A DNA stretch of 64,000 nt from Providencia sp. R33 (GCF_019343475.1 NZ_CP072453.1:3224001-3288000); one strand, 5' to 3'. Counted from the first letter of the stretch, positions 10,860-20,617 are shown. Numbers and translations are program-made. Notes: a model not told the origin generated them from the letters alone.

Positions 10860-11594
10860 TTACTGAATATCCATTTTTTTAGCGTGTGTTAAGCACCAGA
10901 TCGCGAGAGCATGAATTTCACTCGCTCCTAAAGATTCAGGCCGATATTGCCCAACTGGACATTTAGATGCTGCCGATTCCATAATTGATTCATCATGATG
11001 AATCGCAATAGGTAAAAGATTATCTAATCTATGTGTCCAGTACTGATAAATATCATTTTGTAATTCACTGCGCACATCAAACTTATTGGCAAGCAAATAA
11101 CCATTAATTTCAGACTCTTGAAATATTCTGGTATGACAATTAGTTTCAGGGACAGCAATATTAACAACAATATCACTAATTTGTTCCATCGGGGAACATT
11201 GAGAATAACTGTTTGTTGGGAGATCAATAACGACCCAATTATATTCTGTTCTGTTCTTTATTTTATCAATATTAGAAGTCCAAAAAGAAAATATATTCTG
11301 ATTAACCAGCATTGCTTCCTTTTCTTTACTACTTAATATTCCAAATGGAATAAACAGTAAGTTATCCTTATATTCCCATGCCGTAGTTTCCCAGCTTTTA
11401 TTTTCGTAAATGGCGTTCGCCCAACCCGAAGGGTCGCTAAAATCACTATTAAAATGTAAGCGTAACAAGTTATCTGGCGACATATCTATTACGATAACTT
11501 TTTCGCCAAGCTTATTTAATTCCCACGCTAAGGCGGAAGACAATGTTGTTGTCCCCACGCCCCCCCGAAGGCCTTTCAGAGAAATAATAGGCAT
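10860..11594 (-). CDS. bcsQ: BcsQ, MinD/ParA-like ATPase for cellulose synthase
   Basis: BcsQ (YhjQ) is a SIMIBI-class ATPase that, with BcsR, stabilises and localises the synthase at the inner membrane. The 244-residue product begins with a deviant Walker A loop (GLRGGVGTTTLS, residues 7-18) and has a VIDMSPDN switch region and a WVVIDLP Walker B strand. It starts six bases after bcsR. Confidence 0.92.
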   Translation of the reverse strand: MPIISLKGLRGGVGTTTLSSALAWELNKLGEKVIVIDMSPDNLLRLHFNSDFSDPSGWANAIYENKSWETTAWEYKDNLLFIPFGILSSKEKEAMLVNQNIFSFWTSNIDKIKNRTEYNWVVIDLPTNSYSQCSPMEQISDIVVNIAVPETNCHTRIFQESEINGYLLANKFDVRSELQNDIYQYWTHRLDNLLPIAIHHDESIMESAASKCPVGQYRPESLGASEIHALAIWCLTHAKKMDIQ

Positions 11595-11599
11595 CGTGG

Positions 11600-11791
11600 C
11601 TAGCTCCGAGAAGAAATATCAGCACTATCTGCTAATAAAGCCCATTTACTTTTCAGAATATTATAGGTGGTATTATCTTTTATCTCTTGGTATTCAAAAT
11701 CACTAAAAGTAAACTCATGTTCTAGATTTTCTATGTCCGTATATTCGATAAATGATGTGTTCTCGGTTTTTAATAATGTTTTTGTTTTCAT
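11600..11791 (-). CDS. bcsR: BcsR, small regulatory subunit
   Basis: The 63-residue protein has the typical C-terminal motif LKSKWALLADSADIS, which corresponds to LKRWPLLAEF in E. coli BcsR (62 residues). In E. coli it binds BcsQ and controls synthase assembly. It is the first gene of bcsRQABZC; the promoter must lie in the 233-base gap shared with divergent bcsE. Confidence 0.85.
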   Translation of the reverse strand: MKTKTLLKTENTSFIEYTDIENLEHEFTFSDFEYQEIKDNTTYNILKSKWALLADSADISSRS

Positions 11792-11911
11792 TTTTTGATT
11801 TTTATTAGTTAAATAAAACTTACCAAAGCCATGGATTAATAAAGCTTAGGGTGGAAAAAAACAGGTTAATTCCTATGCCAGTAACTTGCCATGCAATTGC
11901 GCACGATGATA

Positions 11912-11917
11912 TATAAT
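11912..11917 (+). promoter_or_regulatory. possible -10 box for bcsE
   Basis: A perfect TATAAT lies 108 bases upstream of the bcsE start in the bcsR-bcsE divergent region. No good -35 box has the right spacing, so this is only a candidate. Confidence 0.3.
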
Positions 11918-12024
11918 GTTACAGTTACTACCATAACGCGTGAAATATGATACATATTATTACAAAGCTTATCAAATGCAATTGATGATAGTGATATCCA
12001 CTTAGTCACAATAAGAATAAATAT

Positions 12025-13548
12025 ATGAACAATACCGTTACTTATGCTTTAGGCATCAATTATCTTGATGGCAATGCTCAAAACATGAAGCCTAAAGAAA
12101 TATATTGGTTAAATACCAAAAAAACCGATATAAAAAACTTTATAAACCAAGTAATGCTTTTTAATAACGATTGTAAATTAAATGTTAATATTGACAGCAA
12201 AGTGCATAACTATTATCAAAATAAAGTTGATAATGCATACGAAGATAATAGGATTAATCTGTTCAATCGTAGAAAAGTCAGTAATACTTTAAATTTGAAA
12301 GAATATATAAAACAACTCAAGATGCATAAAAACTCATTAGTTGTCTTTTTTATTCCAAATGAATACCTCACTGCATCTTTAGGTGTTTTCTTAAAAAACA
12401 TTAAGTTAGCCTGCATTAAATATAACTGTAGCGTTCTTTTCATCAGTGACAGTAATAGCACTCATCAATTGAAAGATTTATTAGTTAATAAGTTCAAGCT
12501 GTTAAGTGGCTTCTCACTACTCACCCATCCCCCTCAAGGCTACATTCTTGATATTTGTTATTGGTTCAGTGTGAATACAATATTATCTAATGAGCAATTA
12601 GCATTAACACTTAGAGATAACAAGTTAATGTTAGATAATAAAACAGAAAATACTATTAACTATAGAAATGACAGTAATATTTACTATATCCATGAAAAAG
12701 TTATGGCTAATAAAATACTGCATTCTGATAATTGGATATCAATTAAGTCTAATAAAGAAATAATTAATATTGCGGAGCATTCCTATTCGGCCACATTGGT
12801 TTTATCTATTAATGAAATAGGTGATATCGATGAGCTAGCAGAGAAAATACACCATATTCGCTCAATTAGAGGAAAACACCTTAAACTCGTTGTCGCAGAA
12901 GTCACCCCTTGCATTCGCTCTAGTGATGAAAGGCTTTTACTGACTTGCGGAGCTAATCTTGTAATACGATACGGTACGACACTGACACAGTTTCTTTCGC
13001 TATTGGAAAGCATTCAAAATCAAACATATTCAAAAGCATTACTTAATGATATTCATCCCGTCATTGAAGGAATGAAAGCATTACGCATCAAAGGTTTTGT
13101 CTCCCCAGACAATTTTATGGATTCCATCAACATCCTCTTGGGAAATGAATTTCTACCTGAAGATGCCCGTGGTTTATTATTCATTTTTACGACCGTAAAT
13201 GGTTTACCAGCTAAACAAGCCCTACCGTTATGTAAGATAAGACGACATGGCGACATACTCACTATTTTGGACAATAACATATATCTTTTCCTTTCATCAT
13301 GCCGATTGGTGGATGAACAAAAGGCTTTAAGTAATATTTTTCAATTACCTATTGAACATATCTTTAAAAATAAACAGGTATTTAATCGAGATAAAGATAT
13401 CAGAAAACACGTAACTGCTTTCAGAAATAGCCAATTGATACAAAATGTTATAGAAAATGCCAATACAGAAATACAAGATATACCCGCTAATTTAGTGTCA
13501 AGAAAACAGCCTTATACACCAAAACCTGTGACACTCAAGTTCAGCTAA
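12025..13548 (+). CDS. bcsE: BcsE, c-di-GMP-sensing cellulose regulator
   Basis: BcsE binds c-di-GMP through a degenerate GGDEF-like (GIL) domain and raises cellulose output. The 507-residue product (E. coli 523) keeps the RxGD I-site as R407-H-G-D410, followed by the LTILDNNIYLFLSSCR strand pattern of the domain. It is transcribed divergently from bcsRQABZC, as in E. coli, where it heads bcsEFG. Confidence 0.93.
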   Translation: MNNTVTYALGINYLDGNAQNMKPKEIYWLNTKKTDIKNFINQVMLFNNDCKLNVNIDSKVHNYYQNKVDNAYEDNRINLFNRRKVSNTLNLKEYIKQLKMHKNSLVVFFIPNEYLTASLGVFLKNIKLACIKYNCSVLFISDSNSTHQLKDLLVNKFKLLSGFSLLTHPPQGYILDICYWFSVNTILSNEQLALTLRDNKLMLDNKTENTINYRNDSNIYYIHEKVMANKILHSDNWISIKSNKEIINIAEHSYSATLVLSINEIGDIDELAEKIHHIRSIRGKHLKLVVAEVTPCIRSSDERLLLTCGANLVIRYGTTLTQFLSLLESIQNQTYSKALLNDIHPVIEGMKALRIKGFVSPDNFMDSINILLGNEFLPEDARGLLFIFTTVNGLPAKQALPLCKIRRHGDILTILDNNIYLFLSSCRLVDEQKALSNIFQLPIEHIFKNKQVFNRDKDIRKHVTAFRNSQLIQNVIENANTEIQDIPANLVSRKQPYTPKPVTLKFS

Positions 13549-13570
13549 AACATGGATTGATTAACATTAG

Positions 13571-13596
13571 TAATCTTTTACTTGCGTAAAAGATTA
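13571..13596 (+). terminator. perfect hairpin between bcsE and bcsG
   Basis: TAATCTTTTAC and GTAAAAGATTA form an 11-bp perfect stem with a 4-base loop, 23 bases after the bcsE stop. The run after it (ATATTTATC) is only weakly T-rich, so it may be an attenuator or RNA-stability element rather than a full terminator. Confidence 0.5.
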
Positions 13597-13728
13597 ATAT
13601 TTATCATACGTCCAAAACATGACGTGCAGGCTTAATAGCTTATTTTTATCCAAATATGCTATTTAATTGATTAGAGAGTACTCAATACCACTATTTAAAG
13701 GACTCTTTATCAATTTCTGCCGATTTTT

Positions 13729-15402
13729 ATGGGTAAAAATAAAAAGATAACAATGAATCACTCAACATTACACGCTAAAAATACAGATACTCGTCCATAT
13801 TACTATGGTTTAAAAGGCTGGAATTTCTATTTTCTTCTTAAATTTGGACTATTGTGGTATGGCTACCTCAATTTTAATGCCTTCGAGAATTTATTATTTA
13901 TTGCATTCTTATTACTCCCTATCCCTTGGGCAAAAATAAGTAAACTTCGCTATTGGATAGCAATTCCGATAGGAATAGCATTACTCTACTTAGATAGCTG
14001 GCTTCCTAGCATGGAGAGTATTTGGCAACAAAAAGACCAAATTACCGGTTTTTCTGCTGAGTATTTATATGAACTCATCGTTAGGTTCATTAATGTAAAA
14101 ATGCTAGCGGCTGCTTTTATTCTGCTTGTTATCTATATTTTTTCCGCGAATTGGATCCGCTATTCAACCTTTGTTGTCATTGGAATAGTCTGGCTTAACA
14201 TTTCAAATGTGATTGATTTTAAAGTGTCGTTTACCCAACCTGTCGCCACAACCACTATCGGTTCATCGGAAAGGCAAACAACGAATAGCAATATTCAACC
14301 TCTACAAACAGGTGAACCAACCGATGAAACACTCAATAAATGGTTAGAACAATTTCATCTTTATGAAAAGCAAAGAAAAACGCAGTTTTTAACATCGTTA
14401 CCAAGTGAAGCCCAGCCCTTTGATGTATTGATGATAAACATATGCTCTCTCTCTTGGGATGATTTTGATGATACAGAGCTTATCAATCACCCTATTTGGA
14501 AACGGTTCGATATCTTATTTAAAAACTTTAACTCAGCCACCACTTACAGTGGGCCAGCATCGATTCGCTTATTACGAGCAAGCTGTGGGCAAGATCCGCA
14601 TCAAAGTCTTTATGAAGAAGCCGATAAACAGTGCCTGCTGCTGGATAATTTAGCTAATCTTGGTTTTGAAGAATATTTGATAATGGATCATAAAGGTGAT
14701 TATGGTAACTATTTATCCGGCCTAAGAGACTATGCAGGGTTAAAAGCACCACTGCAATCTCAAGCTAATCTCTCTCATCAAATCACCGCTTTTGATGGAA
14801 CGCCAATATATAATGACCAAGATATTCTTAGAGAATGGTTGAATACAATAAAACACTCAAATAACCCAAGAACTGCCACATTCTTTAACTTAATCCCCTT
14901 ACATGACGGTAATCGAAATGTAAAAGATAAAAAAATTGCAAACTATCATACTGATTTGAAGATCCTCTTAGATCAACTCAATAGTTTCTTTGATGAATTA
15001 GAGAAGTCAGAACGTCATGTCATGGTGATTGTTGCGCCTGAACATGGTGCTGCATTAAAAGGAGATAAAATGCAGATATCTGGTTTAAGGGATATCCCAA
15101 ATTCAACAATTACGGATGTTCCTGTCGGTATAAAATTTATTGGAATGAAATCATTACCACCAAAAGAAGAGATTATTTTAACCCAGCCAAGCAGCTATTT
15201 AGCCATTTCCGAATTAGTAGCAAGAGCTGTTGATGGAAAAATTTTCTCTGATACTACGGTAGATTGGTCAAAATATACTGCGAATTTACCGATCACCGCC
15301 AAGGTGGCAGAGAATGCGAATTACATTGTCATAGACTATAAAGGAAAGTCTTATGTTCGCATGAGTAACAAAAAATGGGTGCCTTATCCAACGACACCGT
15401 AG
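13729..15402 (+). CDS. bcsG: BcsG, cellulose phosphoethanolamine transferase
   Basis: BcsG transfers phosphoethanolamine from phospholipid to cellulose in the periplasm. The 557-residue product has the conserved GWNFYFLLKFGLLW entry, four N-terminal membrane helices and a periplasmic alkaline-phosphatase-fold domain. The catalytic serine is S274 in TTYSGPASIRLLRASCGQ (Ser278 in E. coli), and VVAPEHGAALKGD supplies metal ligands. An ATG eight codons later (13753) is an alternative start; neither has a clear ribosome site. The usual small gene bcsF is absent upstream. Confidence 0.95.
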   Translation: MGKNKKITMNHSTLHAKNTDTRPYYYGLKGWNFYFLLKFGLLWYGYLNFNAFENLLFIAFLLLPIPWAKISKLRYWIAIPIGIALLYLDSWLPSMESIWQQKDQITGFSAEYLYELIVRFINVKMLAAAFILLVIYIFSANWIRYSTFVVIGIVWLNISNVIDFKVSFTQPVATTTIGSSERQTTNSNIQPLQTGEPTDETLNKWLEQFHLYEKQRKTQFLTSLPSEAQPFDVLMINICSLSWDDFDDTELINHPIWKRFDILFKNFNSATTYSGPASIRLLRASCGQDPHQSLYEEADKQCLLLDNLANLGFEEYLIMDHKGDYGNYLSGLRDYAGLKAPLQSQANLSHQITAFDGTPIYNDQDILREWLNTIKHSNNPRTATFFNLIPLHDGNRNVKDKKIANYHTDLKILLDQLNSFFDELEKSERHVMVIVAPEHGAALKGDKMQISGLRDIPNSTITDVPVGIKFIGMKSLPPKEEIILTQPSSYLAISELVARAVDGKIFSDTTVDWSKYTANLPITAKVAENANYIVIDYKGKSYVRMSNKKWVPYPTTP

Positions 15403-15412
15403 CCCTTAACGC

Positions 15413-15453
15413 TTATTCTGGTGGTCAAAGACCAAATGCGACCATCAGAATAA
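15413..15453 (+). terminator. hairpin after bcsG
   Basis: TTATTCTGGTGGTC pairs with GACCATCAGAATAA (14-bp stem including one G-U pair, 13-base loop), 11 bases past the bcsG stop. It is followed by AATATAT rather than a strong T run. Confidence 0.6.
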
Positions 15454-15763
15454 AATATATTCGATTGATGCTTTCAGCATAGCGAGTAATGCCGATAGAT
15501 AGCTCCACCTAAATTAAAAATTTGAAATTTATATCTTATTTGATTGTCATTACAGTTTAAACATTCATTTCCACACGAAATACGGATATAATTGAACCGA
15601 CACTCCATATTAACAACATCTTCTTTCTCACGAATGAAGATTCGATGCTGTTCGTACTGTTGAACCACTCTTAAATCAGTAATTACGTTTCATAATGAAA
15701 CTATAAAATTTCAAATATATAACAAATCAGTCACATAACTATTTTTAAATATCTATTCCAAAT
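15454..15763. other. gap between bcsG and the diguanylate cyclase gene
   Basis: I see no gene I can support. A cysteine-rich 64-codon minus-strand frame (15474-15668) exists but has no ribosome site and no recognisable family. The cyclase promoter should be here. Confidence 0.4.
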
Positions 15764-17293
15764 ATGCTATATATAAAAAAAACAGGTTGGTCATTTAAGA
15801 AACAAAGTTACGTGGCCATTTTATTGCTCGCTATCCCGATGTTACTTACTAACATCTGGTTTTATGTATATGTCAAAAATAATACAGAAAAGGATATACA
15901 CGATACATTTACGCTATTAGTGCATAATGCATCAATACAGTCGACAACCCAGCAAATTAGTGATATTAAAAATAATATTGTCACTATGTCCAGCTTCGCC
16001 AATCAGAAAGAGATGTCTAACTTTGTACTCAAAGATTCCGGCGATTTAAAAAAATTAATTTCATATACCTTAAATTCAAGCCGCTTTATCTCTAATATTT
16101 TATTCATGGACAAAAGCGAAAAATTTAATAGTATCCCAGAAATTCCTAATGAGGATTTCCGCCCTCATACGCGGCCGTGGTTTAAAAATGATACCAATAA
16201 GAATAATTTAATCACTTTTACCTATCCATATTTAGATATCCTTACTGATAAACCTATCATCAGTGCATCTAAAAATCTTTATGACACCAATGGCAACAAC
16301 TATGGGCTTGTCTCTATGGATCTTGACTTATATGAGATGAGCAAACCTCTAAACCAAATCAAAGTCCCATTGAATGGCGAGTTATACATAGCACACAAAG
16401 ATGGCCGTATTATCATGAGTGCCAATAAACAACAAATTTACAGTGAAATATCAAATCTCAAGTGGTTAGATAATATTAACTCTGTTCAAAACTATTTTTA
16501 TGACCCACTCACAAAGAGTTATATCTATTACTATGTGTTTACAGATCCTGATTGGATAATGCTATTGGTCGTCAAAAATGAACAATTTCAAAATCTTATA
16601 GATGATAATCGCCATTCATTTATCATAATAGGCATTATCAGTTTTATTCTGTATATCGCTGTAAGTATGTTGTGGAATGCAAACTTCCAGCGCATGATGA
16701 GTGAGTTACTTTCTTCCATAAAAAATGGTTATGAAAAAAAAGAAACAAATTACTCAAAAGAAATGCTAAATATCTATGATGAAATTTATAAACAGCACCA
16801 AGAAAAAAGTATTGCGGCAAAAGCTGCTCAAGAAGATGAACTAACAGGACTGTATAACCGACGTGCATTTAATTACTGCCTAAAATCACTTATTGAGTCT
16901 AAAACAGCATTCTCAATTGGAATGATTGATATTGATGATTTTAAAGGAATTAATGACCAATATGGCCATGCTATTGGCGACTTAGTCCTTCAAGGTGTAT
17001 GTGATAAAGGCAAAAAATATGCTGGAAAAAATAATTTATTGTTCCGCTATGGCGGGGAGGAAATTATTGTTATTTTCCTTAGTTTAACCAATGATGAAGC
17101 GTTGCAATGCATCAATGCATGGCGAAAAAGCGTGCAAAAAATGAACTGGTCTAATATTAGTGAATTAAAAGTAACGTTTAGTGGTGGCTTTCTAACTTGG
17201 TCAGGGCAAACTGAATCAGAAATTTTAAGCCAAGTTGATATGTTACTTTATAAGGCAAAATCTTCAGGTAAAAATAATATCGTATCGTTATAA
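15764..17293 (+). CDS. membrane diguanylate cyclase with periplasmic sensor
   Basis: This enzyme should make c-di-GMP from two GTP. The 509-residue product has a membrane helix (about 17-38), a periplasmic Cache-like region (about 40-285, with RPWFKND and GLVSMDLDL as typical Cache strands), a second helix (about 287-308) and a GGDEF domain with DELTGLYNRR (from about 358), IDIDDFKGINDQYGH and the active-site signature RYGGEEI (GGEE near 430-433). The RxxD inhibitory site normally five residues before GG is missing, so it may escape product inhibition. Its position beside bcs suggests it feeds BcsA and BcsE; that link is inference. Confidence 0.9.
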   Translation: MLYIKKTGWSFKKQSYVAILLLAIPMLLTNIWFYVYVKNNTEKDIHDTFTLLVHNASIQSTTQQISDIKNNIVTMSSFANQKEMSNFVLKDSGDLKKLISYTLNSSRFISNILFMDKSEKFNSIPEIPNEDFRPHTRPWFKNDTNKNNLITFTYPYLDILTDKPIISASKNLYDTNGNNYGLVSMDLDLYEMSKPLNQIKVPLNGELYIAHKDGRIIMSANKQQIYSEISNLKWLDNINSVQNYFYDPLTKSYIYYYVFTDPDWIMLLVVKNEQFQNLIDDNRHSFIIIGIISFILYIAVSMLWNANFQRMMSELLSSIKNGYEKKETNYSKEMLNIYDEIYKQHQEKSIAAKAAQEDELTGLYNRRAFNYCLKSLIESKTAFSIGMIDIDDFKGINDQYGHAIGDLVLQGVCDKGKKYAGKNNLLFRYGGEEIIVIFLSLTNDEALQCINAWRKSVQKMNWSNISELKVTFSGGFLTWSGQTESEILSQVDMLLYKAKSSGKNNIVSL

Positions 17294-17306
17294 TCTTTAT
17301 TTTCTA

Positions 17307-17340
17307 TAATTGATAGGTTACTACGTTAACCTATCAATTA
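17307..17340 (+). terminator. 14-bp perfect hairpin, likely bidirectional terminator
   Basis: TAATTGATAGGTTA and TAACCTATCAATTA form a perfect 14-bp stem around a 6-base loop, between convergent genes (the cyclase and the small gene at 17383). Confidence 0.7.
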
Positions 17341-17382
17341 TTCTATTAACTTAGCCCTTCTGAATAAATGAGCACGAATAAC

Positions 17383-17670
17383 TTAAACGCTATTTTTACT
17401 CAAAGTTGAATGATATTTTTCATAGCTCTCTACGTCAATTTCTTTCAAAGAGATCAAGACGCGATGGAAAAAATCCTCGATTGAAATATTAGATAGTGCT
17501 AAAAAGTTTATAATAGACTCAGCATTGAGCTTTTCAATAAAAGCGACACTATTTATGACCTCATTTTCGGGTATTCCTATTAATTCACTTATTATTTTAT
17601 TGGGTATTTCATATTCTTTTTTTATTAAAAAAAACTGTTTTCCTAAAGCAACGGAAAAAGGATTTTGCAT
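17383..17670 (-). CDS. small helix-turn-helix-like protein
   Basis: The 95-residue product looks like a degenerate XRE/Cro-type repressor fold: LGKQFFLIKKEY (helix 1), IPNKIISELIGIPENEV (helices 2-3), then LALSNISIEDFFHRVL as the usual last helices. Start at 17670 (MQNPFSV) is preferred over 17697 because AAAGGA lies nine bases upstream. The arginine-rich recognition helix of true XRE proteins is weak. DNA binding is inferred. Confidence 0.55.
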   Translation of the reverse strand: MQNPFSVALGKQFFLIKKEYEIPNKIISELIGIPENEVINSVAFIEKLNAESIINFLALSNISIEDFFHRVLISLKEIDVESYEKYHSTLSKNSV

Positions 17671-17700
17671 AGCATAAGTTCCTTTGTGTTCATTCATTTC

Positions 17701-18053
17701 AAACTAAATACTGACAACAAAAGAGGGTATAATTTCATCAGAATAAAAAATGCATTTTACCTTTGAAAAATATCAACTTCAATTTTTAAATTAATTTAAT
17801 TTTTATATTTAAATACACCAGTCATATTATGATTAGTTTAATTGATAATATTCTAAAAAATAAAAGAAACATTGACGTATAAATATCAAAATAAAAACAA
17901 ATCATCAGAATTAGCATTTAATATAAAAACCAGCACTTAAGGTAATATATTACTCGATTAAAATAGACCGTTTTATTGTTAAACTAAAAATATCTGAAAT
18001 ACACTTTAATCCTCCAATCGCTTGGGCTTCGTTATTGAAGTCGCCAACAAAAA
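17701..18053. other. AT-rich gap before the IS3-group remnant
   Basis: No coding frame or clear structure found. It marks the change from the bcs block to the IS-rich stretch. Confidence 0.4.
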
Positions 18054-18061
18054 TTGGTCAC

Positions 18062-18920
18062 GGTTTTAGAGTTTTCCCAATATAATCGTTCTGATTCATT
18101 GGCCGTTAAGCCACCGTTATATTAATGCGGTCTAACCTGACTATAATACCCAATGATATATCGTGTTATTTCTTGCTGTGCTTCTATAAAATTACAGTAG
18201 CCTAAAATGGGTACCCATTCTGTCTTTAAACTTCGAAAAAATCGCTCCATCGGCGCATTATCCCAACAATTACCTCGTCGAGATAAACTTTGCTTTATCT
18301 GATAACGCCGTAATAATTGACGATATTGCCGGCTTGTATAATGACTTCCTTGATCTGAATGAAACAGCATATTTCTTGGCCTACCTCTTGATTCAAAAGC
18401 CATTGATAATGCTTTTCCCGTTAGTTGGCTATCGGGTGAAAATGACATCGCCCAACCAACGGGCTTTCGAGCAAATAAATCCATCACAACCGCAAGATAC
18501 ATCCAGCGGTTACCTGACCAAATATACGTTACATCACCTACCCAAACTTGGTTTGGCTCCGTGACCGCAAATTGTCGCCCGAGATGATTCGGTATTTCAA
18601 CGTGCTCTTGAGTTGATTTTGTATATCGATGCTTCGGTGTTTGGCTACTCACCAAGCCAAGTGATTTCATAATCTGAGTTGCATGATAGCGCGTTAAAGG
18701 AACCTGTTTTGTCTTCGATACAATGTCAGCAATAGTACGAGCACCCGCAGAACCGTGACTGCTTTCATGAGCTTCTCGAACAAGGGCCCGAAGCCGAATT
18801 TGTTCCGGTGACGCCAGTATTGATAGCTACTGCGATGAACACTGAACACGTTACACAGTTGTTTAATACTAAAGCGCCGCTGAGTTTCACGATCAGCGAG
18901 AATTGTTCAGAGAGTCCGAC
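18062..18920 (-). pseudogene. IS3-family OrfB transposase, broken
   Basis: An rve-type DDE transposase. The open stretch 18122-18670 keeps VGDVTYIW (first D), FHSDQGSHYTS (second D) and CWDNAPMERFFRSLKTEW (E). A TAA replaces the codon after RPH (18122), after which homology continues (YNGGLTANESERL) to about 18062. Upstream of 18670 the frame is shifted, with remnants to about 18920. Non-functional. Confidence 0.8.
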
Positions 18921-19003
18921 ATCACCAGCGCTGTAGCCTTTTTTAAGATCTCATTACGCCCTTCAAGTTGTGCGATTTTCTTTTTAAATTCAAGTTGTTA
19001 GAC

Positions 19004-19204
19004 TTACCCTGGTGTCATGGGAGACGCTTTCGGTGAAATACCTTTGCGTTCTAGTTTGAGTTGCCGAACCCATTTGTCCATAGTTGATTTACCAACACCC
19101 ATCGCGTTGGCGGCGTCGCCCACGGAATAGTTTTGGTCAAGCACCAGTTGAGCCGCTTCAAGTTTGAATTCAGCACTGAAAAGCCGTCTTATTCGTTTTG
19201 CCAT
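19004..19204 (-). pseudogene. IS3-family OrfA, truncated by frameshift
   Basis: Starts at ATG 19204 and encodes an HTH_8-type DNA-binding region (VGDAANAMGVGKSTMDKWVRQLK). The frame ends early at PKASPMTPG; the leucine-zipper part (IAQLEGRNEILKKATAL) continues in another frame to about 18900. Confidence 0.8.
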
Positions 19205-19270
19205 AATTGTCACCTATCTGTTTGTGAGGCGATGATATCACCTCTGAGTTGGTGACCAAATTAACTATGC

Positions 19271-20614
19271 CATATATGGACGTCCCGTGTTGTGCAAGCT
19301 CTGAGTTGATACGGTTTGCTGCCATATATTCGGCGTCGTTAGTGGATCTAATGACCCGCGCCATGATGTCATCCGCACCCTGTTTCCTTATCACTACATC
19401 GGTATGTCACTACCATGGCATAGTTCAGGCTATTACAGGGTCGGTTTACCGTTTTCTCATCAGTACCTGCAAACTCAGGATAAATCTTCTTCTCTGGATA
19501 CAACTACGGTCAGTTCATCGCAAAAGCCCTGTCGATATTAAAACTTGTGGATTCTGTCAGTAACCGCCAGACAATGCGTGTCATCTTATTAGCCAGCGCA
19601 ACAGTGGCTTTCATTTTTCCTCTTCGTTCAATAAGCCGTTTCAGCCACATTCCCAGTGCGTCATCGCGTTTATGAGCCCAGTGCATAACAGACCGCGCAC
19701 CATGAATGATCAATGTCCGGAGATCACGATTGCCGTTTTTGGTCATCGCAGAAAGACTATTTTTTCCTCCAGAGCTGTGTTGGCGGGGAACCAGACCACA
19801 CCAAGCAGACAATTGTCGTCCGTTAGTAAATTGCGCTGCGTTAACTTCACTCAGAAATGCAGCGGCAATAAGTGGACCAATACCTGGTATTGTCATCAGT
19901 ACTTTGTATTTGGGTTGTTGCTGACAAAGAGCCGCAAGACTGTGCTCTACAGAAAGAATACGTTCATTAAGTGAATGTATATTTTCTAACAACGATAACA
20001 GCAACTGGCGCAGCACGGGGGAAATTAACTGTTCTGCATCTTCAATAATATCAGGCAGTCGTTGCTGTAAAATATGAATCCCGACAGGGATCTCAACGCC
20101 TTGTTCTGCCGCCAGTGACCGGGCCTGATTTGCCAGCGCAGTGCGCTGTTCCACCATCAACTGGCGGGCAGCTCTGAGGGCTTTAATATCTTGTTGTTCA
20201 ACAGTTTTTATAGCGACAAAATGAATACCTGGGCGAAAAGCTGTCTCACAAATAGCGAGAGCATCGTTGGCATCATTTTTCTGGTGATGTGTTAATGCTT
20301 TTACGTGTTGCGTGGGTATCAGTCTGACTTGAAAACCGATTGACTGAAAAGTACGCCCCCAGTAGTGGGAAGTAGCACAAGCCTCCATTGCAATCATCGA
20401 CCCAGGAGGGAATTGACGAATAGTATCCAGCAATTTAGCCCGAGAAACCTTGCGGTTAGATGCAATATTCCCATCACTCATCCAGACGCAAACCTGAAAG
20501 ACAGATTTTGCCAGATCGATACCGATAACTTTTATCTCGTTCATGATGTAGTACCTCTGTGAATAAAATCGCTCAACATAAGTATGGCAAAACTTACATA
20601 GAGGGACGTCCATC
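19271..20614 (-). mobile_element. IS110-family element, IS1111 group
   Basis: About 1.34 kb. Subterminal inverted repeats ATGGACGTCCC (19271) and GGGACGTCCAT (ends 20614) flank an intact transposase. Such short inverted repeats are typical of the IS1111 group. About 240 bases lie between the transposase stop and the 19271 repeat, enough for the bridge RNA known in this family. Exact ends are uncertain. It sits directly against a toxin-gene remnant on its right. Confidence 0.75.
19510..20544 (-). CDS. IS110-family transposase (DEDD)
   Basis: A 344-residue transposase. The N-terminal RuvC-like DEDD domain shows GIDLAKSVFQV (first D), AMEACATSHYWGR (E) and KNDANDALA (D-x-x-D). The C-terminal Transposase_20 domain shows IPGIGPLIAAAF, LSAWCGLVPRQHSSGGK and a catalytic serine region. 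Start at ATG 20544, with AGAGG upstream; the frame is open further upstream but without support. It appears intact and probably active. Confidence 0.92.
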   Translation of the reverse strand: MNEIKVIGIDLAKSVFQVCVWMSDGNIASNRKVSRAKLLDTIRQFPPGSMIAMEACATSHYWGRTFQSIGFQVRLIPTQHVKALTHHQKNDANDALAICETAFRPGIHFVAIKTVEQQDIKALRAARQLMVEQRTALANQARSLAAEQGVEIPVGIHILQQRLPDIIEDAEQLISPVLRQLLLSLLENIHSLNERILSVEHSLAALCQQQPKYKVLMTIPGIGPLIAAAFLSEVNAAQFTNGRQLSAWCGLVPRQHSSGGKNSLSAMTKNGNRDLRTLIIHGARSVMHWAHKRDDALGMWLKRLIERRGKMKATVALANKMTRIVWRLLTESTSFNIDRAFAMN

Positions 20615-20617
20615 ACA

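Larger units (their letters stand above)
18054..19259 (-). mobile_element. decayed IS3-family element (IS911-like)
   Basis: An insertion sequence of about 1.2 kb, bounded by imperfect inverted repeats: TTGGTCACGGTTTTAGAG at 18054 and, read inward from 19259, TTGGTCACCAACTCAGAG. It contains orfA- and orfB-type frames on the minus strand, both broken. The orfA N-terminus (FSAEFKLEAAQLVLDQNYSV) is typical of the IS911/IS3 group. It cannot make an active transposase by itself. Confidence 0.8.

Noticed and set aside
15474..15668. 64-codon cysteine-rich minus-strand frame after bcsG
   Set aside because: No ribosome site, no similarity that I recognise, and it overlaps the likely promoter region of the next gene.
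19284..19394. Minus-strand frame reading ARVIRSTNDAEYMAANRINS
   Set aside because: It lies within the noncoding end of the IS1111-type element and extends across the IS3 remnant end; no ribosome site or family.
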